NCBI RefSeq assembly: GCF_902859645.1
Contig: NZ_CADIJR010000009.1
Location: forward strand, 1 to 64,000
Length of the DNA stretch: 64,000 nt
Direction: 5' to 3'
DNA from: Achromobacter insuavis
GTDB taxonomy: Bacteria; Pseudomonadota; Gammaproteobacteria; Burkholderiales; Burkholderiaceae_B
Position numbers and translations under genes: made by a program. The notes beneath the pieces are model-generated. The model was not told the origin of the DNA. It worked only from the letters and a program-made list of their open reading frames with translations, and did not search any database. Of this stretch, positions 33,351 through 42,452 are shown in pieces (within the stretch, counting starts at the first letter, position 1; every line of letters begins with the position of its first letter).

Positions 33351-33637
33351 GTCGGGGTGTCCTGGGGCGTGGGCCGTTGGCGCTCGGTCGGGCGCCAGGC
33401 CGTCCACGCCCACTTCATTTAGCCATCGAGCGCGTTGGCGGTGACGGCAACGCGTTGCAATCTGGCCATGGAAGTCCCGGCCCGGCTTGATGAATTATGC
33501 CTGCCCGTCCGGCGGAACAGGGCTTAGCGCAAATCCCGGTAGTGGCGGCGCGGCCCTTGATGCACACTGTCCCTGCCGCGCCGACTCGAGCGCGATGGAT
33601 AACGACAGGGCCCGCGCGGGCCCGCTGGGGAAGCCGC

Positions 33638-34513
33638 ATGGACACGCCGGACCGGCAATTGCGCTATTTCGTGCGCATTGCCGAATTGAAATCGCTCTCG
33701 CGCGCCGCCGAGGATCTGGACCAGACCCAGTCCGGCCTGAGCCGCCAGCTGGCCGCGCTGGAGGCCCACGTGGGCAAGCCGCTGTTCGTGCGCACCGGCC
33801 GCGGGGTCGAACTGACCGAGGCGGGCGCGCGGCTGCTGGAGGGCATCCAGCCGGCCTACCGCGCCATCGACCAGGCGCTGGAGGCGGTGCGCCAGCGCGA
33901 GGGCGTGACGCAGGGATCGGTGCGGCTGGCCACCGTGCACACGCTCAGCTACTACTTCATGGCCGACGTGGTGGCGCAGTTCGTCAGCAGCCGGGAGCAC
34001 GTCAATCTGTCGGTCATGGGCCGCAGTTCGCCCGAGGTGGTGACGCTGGTGGAAAGCGGCAAGGCCGACATCGGTTTCGTCTACGACGCCGCCGTGGCGT
34101 CGGATGCGCTGGCCTCGACGCCGCTGTTCGACGACGACATGTGCCTGATCGTGCGCGACGGCGTCGCGGCCGAGGATGGCGTCGACCTGGGCGCGATGGC
34201 GCTGCGGCTGGTGGGCTTTCCCTCGCACTATGCGCTGCGCAAGATGATCCACAGCGCCGGCCTGCAGCCGGAGTTCGTGGCCGAGGCCGAGACCATCGAC
34301 GCCATGCTCAAGCTGGTGTCCTCGGGGGTGGGCGCCTGTATCCTGCCATCGCGCATCCCGCAAAAGCTGCTGACCGATTACGGGCTGCGCAAGGTCGCCA
34401 TCGGCAGCCCGGTGCTGCGCCGGCGCGTGGTCGCCATCACGCTGGCGCAACGCCAGCCGCTGCCGCTGGTGCACGAGCTGCTGGACTGCGCCCGCCGCAT
34501 CGCGCGGGACTGA
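33638..34513 (+). CDS. LysR-family transcriptional regulator
   Basis: The 291-residue regulator has an N-terminal HTH (LKSLSRAAEDLDQTQSGLSRQLAALEAHVG) and an effector domain in the CynR/CbbR style (GSVRLATVHTLSYYF, SSPEVVTLVESGKADIGFVYD). The ATG at 33638 follows GGGGAAGCC. It lies 186 bp upstream of, and on the same strand as, the class II aldolase, MHS transporter and isomerase genes. It is probably their activator, although this is not the divergent arrangement usual for LysR. Confidence 0.92.
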   Translation: MDTPDRQLRYFVRIAELKSLSRAAEDLDQTQSGLSRQLAALEAHVGKPLFVRTGRGVELTEAGARLLEGIQPAYRAIDQALEAVRQREGVTQGSVRLATVHTLSYYFMADVVAQFVSSREHVNLSVMGRSSPEVVTLVESGKADIGFVYDAAVASDALASTPLFDDDMCLIVRDGVAAEDGVDLGAMALRLVGFPSHYALRKMIHSAGLQPEFVAEAETIDAMLKLVSSGVGACILPSRIPQKLLTDYGLRKVAIGSPVLRRRVVAITLAQRQPLPLVHELLDCARRIARD

Positions 34514-34699
34514 GTCCGCGGGGCTGAATCCGACGAATCCTCGTTTACCCTCGGGCCGCGCGGCCGGCCCCTGGCGCGGCCGCGTCGAATAGCTGCTATG
34601 AGCCCGGCTGCATGGCTCGATGCGGGGGCGCTTTCCATACTGTGCGGCAAGGCGCGGCATCCGTCCGCGCCATCCCGAACCGCATCAGGAGGCAGCAGC

Positions 34700-35485
34700 A
34701 TGGACAACACCCTGCGCGAAAAAGCGTACTTCGACACCCGCGCCACCCAGGAGATGGCGCAGCACCTGCGCGCCGTGCCGCGCACCCTCCAGGAGACCAT
34801 GGCCTACGCCTGCCGCATCCTGGCGATGACCGAGCAGGAGGCCGGCCTGGCCGGCCAGATCAGCGTGCGCTCCGAGCGCCCCGGCGCCTACTGGACGCTG
34901 CGCTTCGGCCTGGGCTTCGACGAGGCCACCCCGGCCGACTTCATCGAGGTCGACCGCGACCTGCACACGCTCACGGGCGAAGGCATGGCCAATCCGGCGA
35001 CGCGTTTTCACCTGTGGGTCTACGAGGCGCGGCCCGACGTGCAGTCCATCATCCACACTCATTCGCCGTGGGCCTCGGCGCTGGCCGCGGCGCGCCAGCC
35101 GCTGGTGATCGCGCAGATGGACATGACGCCGCTGCACGACGACTGTGCCTTCCTGGGCGAATGGCCCGGGGTGCCGATCGCCGACCAGGAGGGCGTCATC
35201 ATCTCGGGCGCGCTGGGCGCCAAGCGCGCCATCATCCTGGCGCACCACGGCTACCTGACGGCCGGCGCCAGCTGCGAGGAGGCGACCTACCTGTCGGTCT
35301 ACCTGGAGCGGGCGGCCCGCATGCAGATCCGCGCGCAGGCCTTCGGTCCGCTGACGCCGGTGGACGACGCGCTGGCGCGCGAGGCGCACGACTACCTGCT
35401 CAAGCCGTCGATCGTGCGCGCCACCTTCGACTACTGGTGCCGCCAGACCCACGGCATCGCGCTGCTGCCGCGGCCGGCCCGCTGA
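34700..35485 (+). CDS. Class II aldolase/adducin-family protein
   Basis: A 261-residue, zinc-dependent aldolase-fold protein. The family signatures are IHTHSPWASALAAA (two metal-binding histidines) and ILAHHGYLTAGASCEEA (the third); the catalytic acid is in the DMTPLHDDCAFLGEWP region. The ATG at 34700 follows AGGAGGCAGC, an excellent ribosome-binding site. Members act as aldolases, epimerases or decarboxylases. It starts a group with an MHS transporter and a DsbA-like isomerase, which suggests uptake and cleavage of a hydroxy or keto acid. Confidence 0.9.
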   Translation: MDNTLREKAYFDTRATQEMAQHLRAVPRTLQETMAYACRILAMTEQEAGLAGQISVRSERPGAYWTLRFGLGFDEATPADFIEVDRDLHTLTGEGMANPATRFHLWVYEARPDVQSIIHTHSPWASALAAARQPLVIAQMDMTPLHDDCAFLGEWPGVPIADQEGVIISGALGAKRAIILAHHGYLTAGASCEEATYLSVYLERAARMQIRAQAFGPLTPVDDALAREAHDYLLKPSIVRATFDYWCRQTHGIALLPRPAR

Positions 35486-35528
35486 TACCCAGCTGTACCC
35501 ATAACGATACTTTCAAGGGGAAGTCACG

Positions 35529-36857
35529 ATGATGACGACCAAGACGCCGCGCGCGCGTTCGCGCCGGGACTACGTAACGGCCGGCCTGGCCAGCATGATG
35601 GGCACCACTATCGAGTGGTACGACTTTTTTCTCTACGGCACGGCCGCCGCGCTGATCTTCAACAAAATCTTCTTTCCGTCCTTCGATCCGCTGACCGGCA
35701 CGCTGGCCGCGTTCGCCACCTATTCGGTGGGCTTTTTCGCGCGGCCGCTGGGCGGGGTGATCTTCGGCCACTACGGCGACAAGATCGGCCGCAAATCGAT
35801 GCTGCTGATCACGCTGCTGCTGATGGGCGTGCCCACCATCCTGATCGGCCTGATTCCCTCCTACGACCAGATCGGCTACTGGGCCGCGGTGCTGCTGGTG
35901 CTGATGCGCTTTCTGCAAGGCATCGCGGTGGGCGGCGAGTGGGGCGGGGCGGTGCTGATGGCGGTCGAGCACGCGCCCGAGGGCAAGAAGGGCTTCTTCG
36001 GCAGCCTGCCGCAGGCCGGCGTGGCGCCGGGCCTGATCCTGTCGTCGCTGGCGATGGGCGCGGTGGCCGGCTTGCCGGAGCAGGACATGCTGTCCTGGGG
36101 CTGGCGCCTGCCGTTCCTGGCCAGCGTGGTGCTGCTGGCGGTGGGCTGGTTCATCCGCGTCAAGGTGGCCGAGTCGCCCGACTTCGAGCAGATGCGCGAG
36201 CAGGGCGCCAAGGTCGAGGTGCCGGTGGCCGAAGTCCTCAAGCACCACCGGCGCGCGCTGTGGACGGTGGTGGGCGCGCGGCTGGCCGAAGTCACCTGGT
36301 TCTATACCGTGGTCACGTTTTCGCTGGCCTACGCCACCGGCACGCTGGGCATCGCGCGCTCGGTGATGCTGGACGCCACCATCTGGGGCGCGGCGCTGGC
36401 GCTGTTCACTATGCCGCTGTTCGGCATGCTGGGCGACCGGGTCGGCCACAAGTGGGTGTTCATGGCCGGCTCGGTCGGCATCCTGGCGTGCGCGCCGCTG
36501 TTCTTCCAGTTGCTGGCCACGGGCCAGACCGGCTGGATCATCGTCGCGGTATGCCTGGCGGTGGGATTGGTCTACGCTTGCCTGTACGGCCCGGAGGGCA
36601 CGCTGTTCTCCAGCCAGTTCCCGGCCGAGGTGCGCTACACCGGCATTTCGCTGGCGGTGCAGGTGTCTGGGGCGATCGGCGGCGGCCTGGCGCCGATCAT
36701 CGCGACCTGGCTGCTGGCGCGCGCCGGCGGCGATCCGAAGTACGTGGTGTGGTACCTGAGCGCGCTGGGCGTGATCGCGGTATTCAGCGCCTGGCGCATG
36801 CGCGGCGACGCGTCGGCCGCGGCGGCGCTGGGCGTGCCGGCTGGCGCGCGGACCTGA
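35529..36857 (+). CDS. MHS-family MFS transporter (metabolite:H+ symporter)
   Basis: A 442-residue transporter with 12 predicted membrane helices. Family motifs are GTTIEWYDFFLYGTAAAL near the N-terminus, RPLGGVIFGHYGDKIGRK (MFS motif A) and FLQGIAVGGEWGGAVL. Members import osmolytes, alpha-ketoglutarate, shikimate, citrate and other organic acids. It follows the class II aldolase by 43 bp with its own GGGGAAG site and precedes the isomerase by 7 bp, so the three are co-transcribed. Confidence 0.95.
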   Translation: MMTTKTPRARSRRDYVTAGLASMMGTTIEWYDFFLYGTAAALIFNKIFFPSFDPLTGTLAAFATYSVGFFARPLGGVIFGHYGDKIGRKSMLLITLLLMGVPTILIGLIPSYDQIGYWAAVLLVLMRFLQGIAVGGEWGGAVLMAVEHAPEGKKGFFGSLPQAGVAPGLILSSLAMGAVAGLPEQDMLSWGWRLPFLASVVLLAVGWFIRVKVAESPDFEQMREQGAKVEVPVAEVLKHHRRALWTVVGARLAEVTWFYTVVTFSLAYATGTLGIARSVMLDATIWGAALALFTMPLFGMLGDRVGHKWVFMAGSVGILACAPLFFQLLATGQTGWIIVAVCLAVGLVYACLYGPEGTLFSSQFPAEVRYTGISLAVQVSGAIGGGLAPIIATWLLARAGGDPKYVVWYLSALGVIAVFSAWRMRGDASAAAALGVPAGART

Positions 36858-36864
36858 GGACGAC

Positions 36865-37464
36865 ATGAAGACGATCGACTATTACTTCTGGATGAATTCC
36901 GACTGGGCCTACCTGGGCGCCGACCGGCTGGAGGCCCTGGCGGCGCGCCACCAGGCGCGCATCCGCTACCTGCCGGTGGACCTGCCCGACGTCTATGCGC
37001 GCACCGGCGGCGTGCTGCTGGGCCAGCGCGCGCCCGAGCGCCAGGCCTACCGGGTGACCGAGCTGGCGCGCTGGTGCCGCAAGCTGGACATCCACGTCAA
37101 TCCCACGCCGGCGTACATGTGTCCGGACGCGGGGCTGGCCTCGCGCATCGTGATCGCGGCCGATGCGGCCGGCCTGCCGGTGGCGGCGCTGTACAAGGCC
37201 ATCCTGGCGGCCGAGTGGTGCGAGGAGCGCGACATCTCGTCGCCGGACACGCTGCGCGCCATCGTGCGGGAGCAGGGGCTGGATGCCGCGGCGCTGCTGG
37301 CCGCGGCCGAACAGCCCGCGGCGCGCCAGGCCTACCGCGACAACACCGATGCGGCGGTGGCGGCCGGCGTGTTCGGCTCGCCGTCGTATGTCTATCGCGG
37401 CGAGCTGTTCTGGGGCCAGGACCGGCTGGAGATGCTGGAGGAGGCGGTCGCCCGGGCGGCCTGA
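36865..37464 (+). CDS. DsbA-family 2-hydroxychromene-2-carboxylate isomerase-like protein
   Basis: A 199-residue, GST-kappa/DsbA-fold protein. HCCA isomerases use glutathione to isomerise ring-cleavage products in naphthalene-type degradation. Visible features are the N-terminal DYYFWMNSDWAYLGADRLEALAARH, the long helical insertion, and the cis-Pro region GVFGSPSYVYRGELFWGQDRLEMLEEAV. The position usually holding the nucleophilic Ser or Cys is N-S-D here. It is the last gene of the aldolase-transporter group, which hints at an aromatic or hydroxy acid substrate. Confidence 0.9.
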   Translation: MKTIDYYFWMNSDWAYLGADRLEALAARHQARIRYLPVDLPDVYARTGGVLLGQRAPERQAYRVTELARWCRKLDIHVNPTPAYMCPDAGLASRIVIAADAAGLPVAALYKAILAAEWCEERDISSPDTLRAIVREQGLDAAALLAAAEQPAARQAYRDNTDAAVAAGVFGSPSYVYRGELFWGQDRLEMLEEAVARAA

Positions 37465-37482
37465 GCCGCCCCGGGCGTCCGT

Positions 37483-38766
37483 TCACTTCGCCGCCGTCTT
37501 CACCAGCGGGCAGGTCGACTTGGACAGCGGCATGAAGGCCTCGTCGCCCGGCAGCGTCGCCACCAGCTTGTAGTAGTCCCAGGGCCGCTTCGATTCCGCG
37601 GGGGTCTTGACCTCGAACAGGTACATGTCGTGCACCATGCGGCCGTCCTCGCGGATGCGGCCATTGGCGGCGAAGAAGTCGTTGATCGGCATGGCCTTCA
37701 TCTGCTTCATCACCGCGTCGGGCGCGTCGGTGCCGGCCGCCTGCACGGCCTTCAGGTAGTGCATCACCGACGAATAGGTGCCGGCCTGGCTCATGTTGGG
37801 CATCTTCTTGAGCTTGTCGTAGTAGCGCTGCGACCAGGCGCGGGTCTGGTCGTTCATGTCCCAGTAGAAGGCCTCGGTCAGCATCAGGCCGGCGGCCGCG
37901 TCCAGGCCGATGGCGTGGATGTCGTTGATGTACAGCAGCAGGCCGGCCATCTTCTGGCCGCTCTGGGTCAGGCCGAATTCGCGCGCCGCCTTGATGGCGT
38001 TGACCGTGTCGCCGCCAGCGTTGGCCAGGCCGACGATCTGGGCGCGGCTGGCCTGCGCCTGCAGCAGGTACGAGGCGAAATCGCTGGTGCCGATCGGGTG
38101 GCGGGCGGCGCCCAGCACGGTGCCGCCGCGGGCCTTCACCACGTCGGTGGCCGAGGCCTGCAGGGTGTGGCCAAAGGCGTAGTCGGCGGTCAGGAAGTAC
38201 CAGCTCTTGCCGCCCCGGTCGACGGTGGCGCGGGCGGTGGTGTTGGCCAGCGACCAGGTGTCATAGGTGTAGTGCACCGAATAGGGCGAGCACAGGTCGT
38301 TGGTGATGCGCTCGGTGCCGGGGCCGCTGAAGACCACGATCTTCTTTTTCTCGCGCGCCACTTCCAGCACCGCCAGCGCCGGGGCCGAGCCGGCCACGTC
38401 CATGATGGCGTCCACCTTCTGCGTGTCGTACCACTCGCGGGCGCGGGCCGCGGCGATGTCGGCCTTGTTCTGGTGGTCGGCCACCAGCAGGTCGATCTTC
38501 TTGCCGAGCACGGTGCCGCCGAAGTCGTCGATGGCCATCTGCGCGGCGGTGGCGCTGCCCTTGCCGGTCACGTCGGCGTAGATGCCGCTCATGTCCAGGA
38601 TCAGGCCGAGGCGGACGATATCGTCGGAGATGGCGGCGGGGGCGGTCTGGGCCTGGGCGGGGCCGCCGAGGGACAGGCCGGCGACCGCGGTCAGCGCGAC
38701 GAGGGCGCGTGCGAGACGCGGATTGGGGGTGCTGCGTTGCTGCGAAATCCGGGGCATGGGGGTCAT
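37483..38766 (-). CDS. Branched-chain amino acid-type ABC transporter substrate-binding protein
   Basis: A 427-residue periplasmic receptor with a signal peptide (LARALVALTAVAGLSLGGPAQAQ). The type I binding-fold core begins VRLGLILDMSGIYADVTGKG and continues with KIDLLVADHQNKADIAAARAREW. Family members bind amino acids, amides, urea or aromatic acids. No permease or ATPase gene is nearby, so it is an orphan receptor. It lies 103 bp downstream of a GntR regulator on the same strand and may belong to that regulated unit. The ATG at 38766 follows GGAGACAACC. Confidence 0.93.
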   Translation of the reverse strand: MTPMPRISQQRSTPNPRLARALVALTAVAGLSLGGPAQAQTAPAAISDDIVRLGLILDMSGIYADVTGKGSATAAQMAIDDFGGTVLGKKIDLLVADHQNKADIAAARAREWYDTQKVDAIMDVAGSAPALAVLEVAREKKKIVVFSGPGTERITNDLCSPYSVHYTYDTWSLANTTARATVDRGGKSWYFLTADYAFGHTLQASATDVVKARGGTVLGAARHPIGTSDFASYLLQAQASRAQIVGLANAGGDTVNAIKAAREFGLTQSGQKMAGLLLYINDIHAIGLDAAAGLMLTEAFYWDMNDQTRAWSQRYYDKLKKMPNMSQAGTYSSVMHYLKAVQAAGTDAPDAVMKQMKAMPINDFFAANGRIREDGRMVHDMYLFEVKTPAESKRPWDYYKLVATLPGDEAFMPLSKSTCPLVKTAAK

Positions 38767-38869
38767 GGTTGTCTCCATTTATGGTTATGCCGGATGCTTG
38801 CGGGTACTGCGAGCGCTTGGCCGGACGGCCGCGCTTCTATGGAATGGCTCCGAGGGACGACCGCGCGCG

Positions 38870-39613
38870 CTAGCGCTGGGTCAGCAGGTCGAACTCCATG
38901 CGCACCTTGCGGAACGGGAATTCCAGCCGCGCGAAATACACCACGCGGCCATCGATGCAGGCGTAGCGGCGCAGTTCGGCCACCGGCGAGGACACCGGGA
39001 TCCGCAGCGATTCCGCCGATTCCTGGCCGGCCTCGATGACGTTGAGCACCTGGCGCGCCTCGCTGATGCGGGCGCCGTAGAACTGGTCCAGCACCGGCGC
39101 CACGGTGCTTTTCTGGATGCGGGCGCGATGCTTGCGGAACAGGCTGCTTTCCAGGAATACCTCGCTGTAGCAGAACGGCCCGGCCTCGGTGGTGTGCACG
39201 CGCCGCAGGTATTGGAAACGGCCGCCGCGGTCGGCCGCGCACGGCATGCCCAGGGTGTCGGGCAGCGGCGAATCGGCGCTCGATTCCACCAGCGAGACGG
39301 TGCCGAGCTGGTTGCTCAGCTCGACCGTTTCGGCCCAGGTCTTGGGAATCAGCAGCGTCGGCGTCTCGGGCAGGTCGGCATTGACGAAGGTGCCGGACCC
39401 GCGCGAGCGCCGGATCAGGCCGTCCTGTTCCAGCTGGCCGAGGGCCTGGCGGATGGTGGCGCGCGAGATGCCATAGGTTTCCATCAGCGCTTCCAGCGGC
39501 GGGATCTGCTGGCCGGGCCGCCAGGTGCGGTTCTGGATGTGGCCGCGGAACAGCGCGGCCGCCTGCAGGTAGAGCGGTTGGGGGCTGTGCGAGAAAAGCG
39601 GGCGCGCGGGCAT
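38870..39613 (-). CDS. GntR-family regulator with UTRA (HutC-type) domain
   Basis: The 247-residue protein has a winged HTH (IPPLEALMETYGISRATIRQALGQLEQDGLIRRSRGSGTFV) followed by a UTRA ligand domain (about residues 95-240). The ATG at 39613 is 11 bp after the acyl-CoA ligase stop, so it is the third gene of the cyclase-ligase-GntR operon. The perfect palindrome at 42331-42354, in the promoter shared with the divergent Bug gene, is an obvious operator for it. UTRA domains bind small organic effectors. Confidence 0.94.
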   Translation of the reverse strand: MPARPLFSHSPQPLYLQAAALFRGHIQNRTWRPGQQIPPLEALMETYGISRATIRQALGQLEQDGLIRRSRGSGTFVNADLPETPTLLIPKTWAETVELSNQLGTVSLVESSADSPLPDTLGMPCAADRGGRFQYLRRVHTTEAGPFCYSEVFLESSLFRKHRARIQKSTVAPVLDQFYGARISEARQVLNVIEAGQESAESLRIPVSSPVAELRRYACIDGRVVYFARLEFPFRKVRMEFDLLTQR

Positions 39614-39624
39614 GGTCGGATCGG

Positions 39625-41256
39625 TCAGGAGGTGGTGGGGGCGGCGAGCAGGGCGTCGGCCATCTCGCGCAGCCGGTGTTTCTGGATTTTGACCGAATTG
39701 GCGCTTTCCACGGACGGGAACGCGTCCAGCACCGTGAAACCGGCCGGCGCCTTGAAGCCGGCCATGGCCTGTTTGCAGGCCGCCGTCCAGCCGGCGGCAT
39801 CGGCGTCGGCGCCGTCCTGCAGCAGCACGAAGGCGTAGGGCACGGTCTTGCCGTCGCGGGTGGCGCCGACCACCTGGCAGGCGCGCACGCCGGGCAGCGA
39901 CTCCACCATCTGCTCGATCTCGACCGGATTCACCAGGAAGCCGGACAGGCGCAACGAGTCGCCCATGCGGGTCTGGAACACGAACTGGCGCGGGTTCAGC
40001 GTGTAGCCGAGGTCGCCGGTCCGGAAGTAGCCGTCGTCGGTGCAGGCGCGGGCGGTGGCCTCGGGGTTGTCGAGGTAGCCGCGCATCAGGCTGGGCGACA
40101 GGATTTCCAGCTCGCCCGATTCGCCGTGCGGCAGCACCGCGCCGCTGGCCGGATCGCGCGCCCGCACCCGCGCCTCGGGATAGACCAGGGTGCCGCCGGG
40201 CTGGTGGCGCGCGGCCACGTCGCCTTCGGCCGGATCGCGCGGCTGGCCGGCCACCAGCGCGATCAGTTCGGTGGAGCCATACAGCCCCGTCAGCGGCACG
40301 CCGGTTTCCCGCGCCAGGTCCAGCATGTGATCCAGCGCCGGCGTGAAGCTGGCGAAGCCGAACAGCCGCGCCGACGCGAAGGCGCCCGGCGCGCCCGCCC
40401 GCATCATGGCGACCAGCGCCTCGTTGTTGGCGTAGGTGTGGGTGACCCGATGGCGCTGGATCGCGGCGGCCGATTCGGCCGCGTCGAACACCGGCGCGCA
40501 CACCACCGGCGCGCCGTGCGCCAGGCCGCCCGCCAGCGTGGCAAAGCCGAAGGCGCCGCAGAACGGCGCGCTGGCCAGCACGCGGCTGTGGTCGTCATAG
40601 CCGAAGGCGCGCGCCACCGCCGCGCCGTGGCGCAGCAGGGTGCGCTGGTCGTGCAGCACGAACTTGGGCTGCGAGGTGGTGCCGGACGTGGTGAAGCACA
40701 GCACGCCCGCGTCGGGCTGGGGCGGCGGCGGCGCGTCGGCGCAGGCGCGCAGGTCGGCATAGCGGTGCACCGGCTTGCCGCGCAGCGAGGCGGCGATGGG
40801 GGCGTCTGTTTGTACGTCTGCTTGTGCGTCCGTCTCGGACACGGCGACGATGCCTTGCAGCCGCGCCAGCGATTCGGCCGCGACGCCGTCCAGGATGCCG
40901 GCGAAGTCGATGCCCTTGAAGCCGGGCCAGAACACCAGCCAGTCGGCGCGGCCGCGGCCCAGGATGTCGGCCAGTTCCAGGGCGCGAAAGCGCGTGTTGA
41001 CGGCCAGCGCCAGCGCGCCGAGGTGGGCGCAGGCCAGGAAGGTTTCGACCCAGGCGGCGCAGTTGGGCAGCCACACGGCCACGCGCTGGCCGGGCCGCAC
41101 GCCGATGCGCGCCAGGCCGGCGGCCAGGGCGCGGCTGCGCGCGCGCAGATCGGCGTGGCTGATGGCCTGGTCGCGGTCGATCAGGGCGGGGCGGTCGGGA
41201 TGCAGCGCGGCCAGCGCGTCCAGGTGCTGCGCGAAGGTCGGAGCGGGTTGCGTCAT
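39625..41256 (-). CDS. AMP-forming acyl-CoA synthetase
   Basis: A 543-residue adenylate-forming ligase that activates a carboxylic acid to its CoA ester. The P-loop is FTTSGTTSQPKF, the Y-G-S-T-E motif is GLYGSTELIA, and DDGYFRTGDLGY and MGDSLRLSGFLVNPVEIE are the later core motifs. The final lysine motif is NSVKIQKHRLRE. Around residues 140-151 lies an odd hydrophilic stretch, ETDAQADVQTDA, encoded by a 12-bp direct repeat. It starts 3 bp after the cyclase stop. The acid substrate is unknown. Confidence 0.93.
   Translation of the reverse strand: MTQPAPTFAQHLDALAALHPDRPALIDRDQAISHADLRARSRALAAGLARIGVRPGQRVAVWLPNCAAWVETFLACAHLGALALAVNTRFRALELADILGRGRADWLVFWPGFKGIDFAGILDGVAAESLARLQGIVAVSETDAQADVQTDAPIAASLRGKPVHRYADLRACADAPPPPQPDAGVLCFTTSGTTSQPKFVLHDQRTLLRHGAAVARAFGYDDHSRVLASAPFCGAFGFATLAGGLAHGAPVVCAPVFDAAESAAAIQRHRVTHTYANNEALVAMMRAGAPGAFASARLFGFASFTPALDHMLDLARETGVPLTGLYGSTELIALVAGQPRDPAEGDVAARHQPGGTLVYPEARVRARDPASGAVLPHGESGELEILSPSLMRGYLDNPEATARACTDDGYFRTGDLGYTLNPRQFVFQTRMGDSLRLSGFLVNPVEIEQMVESLPGVRACQVVGATRDGKTVPYAFVLLQDGADADAAGWTAACKQAMAGFKAPAGFTVLDAFPSVESANSVKIQKHRLREMADALLAAPTTS
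40802..40837. repeat. Three-unit 12-bp direct repeat inside the acyl-CoA ligase gene
   Basis: GCGTCTGTTTGT, ACGTCTGCTTGT and GCGTCCGTCTCG are adjacent and in frame. The unit resembles that at 6815-6874. On the coding strand it encodes a Thr/Asp/Gln/Ala-rich stretch that looks like an insertion into a surface loop. Confidence 0.6.
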
Positions 41257-41259
41257 GGC

Positions 41260-42294
41260 CTACACCGTGGCGATCGGGGTCACGGGGGAACCCACGGCGC
41301 CGGGCATGCGCAGCGGCGGGGCGGTCAGCAGGAAGCGGTTGCGGCCCTGTCCATGCAGCCAGTCGGCCAGGGCCTTCAGGTACCACAGCTCGGCCAGCGG
41401 CACGCCCAGCTTGAACAGGCAGTGATGGTGCAGCGGCAGGATCGAATGGCCCGGGCCGGCGGTGCGCGCCGGATAGGCCTCGACCGCGTAGTTGTCGGCG
41501 CAGATCGCGGCGATGCCGCTGGCGGTGATCCAGTCCAGCAACGCCGGGTCGGCGCCGTCCAGCACCGCGCCGGTCTGTTCCAGCCGGTGCGGATCGGGCT
41601 GGCCGTTCATCTCCATCAGCGTTTCGGCAAAGCCGGTGCGCAGCACCAGCATGTCGCCCGGCTCGACCACCACCTGCTGCTCACGCATCGCGGCCTGCAG
41701 CTGGGTGTAGCCGACCAGGGTGCGGCCGGGGCCGAAGGCGCGCGCCAGGTCGACCAGCACGCCGCGGCCCTGCATGCCTTTCTCGGCGTAGCGGCTGATG
41801 CTGAGCTTGCGCGCATACGAGCCGCCCGGCGGGCAGCAGGCATCGGCGCCGGCGTCATCGCCGCCGAACACATCCACGCCCGCGGCATAGCCGTTGTAGT
41901 AGACGCGGCGAGCCTCGCCGTCGCCCTGGATGTCGAACTGGGCGCCGACGTGGCACAGGCCGTCCCACTGGGTGGAGTACTGCATGCTGAGCGTCACCTG
42001 GTCGTCCGACAGCACGTCCACGGCGCCGGGCTGCACGCGCGCCATGGTGAAGTTCAGGTAGGGCGCGCCGTCGCGGAAGGTGGGCTTGAGCTGCGGTGGA
42101 TGGCGGCGCGGGTTGAGCACGTTGCCGCCGGGCAGGTCCAGCGGCAGCGACAGGCAGAACACCTTGCCCGTGCGCACCTCGCGCACCGCCTGCAGCACTT
42201 TTTCCTCGGTCAGCAGGTTCAGGCGGCCGAGTTCGTCATCCGCTCCGAAATCGCCCCAGGTCGATCCCTCGGGGCGGCGCGTCCAGCGTTTCAT
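41260..42294 (-). CDS. Cyclase-family hydrolase (kynurenine formamidase-like)
   Basis: A 344-residue metal-dependent amidase/lactonase-type protein. The family metal-binding segment appears as STQWDGLCHVGAQF rather than the usual HxGTHxDxPxH, with Asp and His retained. Other conserved parts are RGVLVDLARAFG, GDMLVLRTGF and ADNYAVEAYP, and a His-rich LPLHHHCLFKLGVPLAE. Similar proteins, longer than formamidase itself, are common in aromatic and cyclic-compound degradation clusters. It is the first gene of the operon reading toward ligase and GntR, and divergent from Bug and SDR genes. Confidence 0.85.
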   Translation of the reverse strand: MKRWTRRPEGSTWGDFGADDELGRLNLLTEEKVLQAVREVRTGKVFCLSLPLDLPGGNVLNPRRHPPQLKPTFRDGAPYLNFTMARVQPGAVDVLSDDQVTLSMQYSTQWDGLCHVGAQFDIQGDGEARRVYYNGYAAGVDVFGGDDAGADACCPPGGSYARKLSISRYAEKGMQGRGVLVDLARAFGPGRTLVGYTQLQAAMREQQVVVEPGDMLVLRTGFAETLMEMNGQPDPHRLEQTGAVLDGADPALLDWITASGIAAICADNYAVEAYPARTAGPGHSILPLHHHCLFKLGVPLAELWYLKALADWLHGQGRNRFLLTAPPLRMPGAVGSPVTPIATV

Positions 42295-42330
42295 GGGCTT
42301 GTCTCCGGTGTGTTTTTCGAGTCTTGTGAA

Positions 42331-42354
42331 TATAGTACGTATTTACGTACTATA
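42331..42354. promoter_or_regulatory. Perfect 24-bp palindrome, probable GntR operator
   Basis: Arms TATAGTACGTA and TACGTACTATA are exact inverted complements around TT. It lies 37 bp upstream of the cyclase start and 99 bp upstream of the divergent Bug gene. The alternating GTAC core is what HutC-type GntR proteins often bind. The only GntR gene in this cluster is at 38870-39613. Confidence 0.75.
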
Positions 42355-42452
42355 GGAAGTGTCCGCATCCCGAGGACGCCCATCGACAGCATCCGCCCCA
42401 AGGCGGAGCCAGAAGAAATCCGCGTCAAGCGGATTCGCGAGGAGACAGATCC

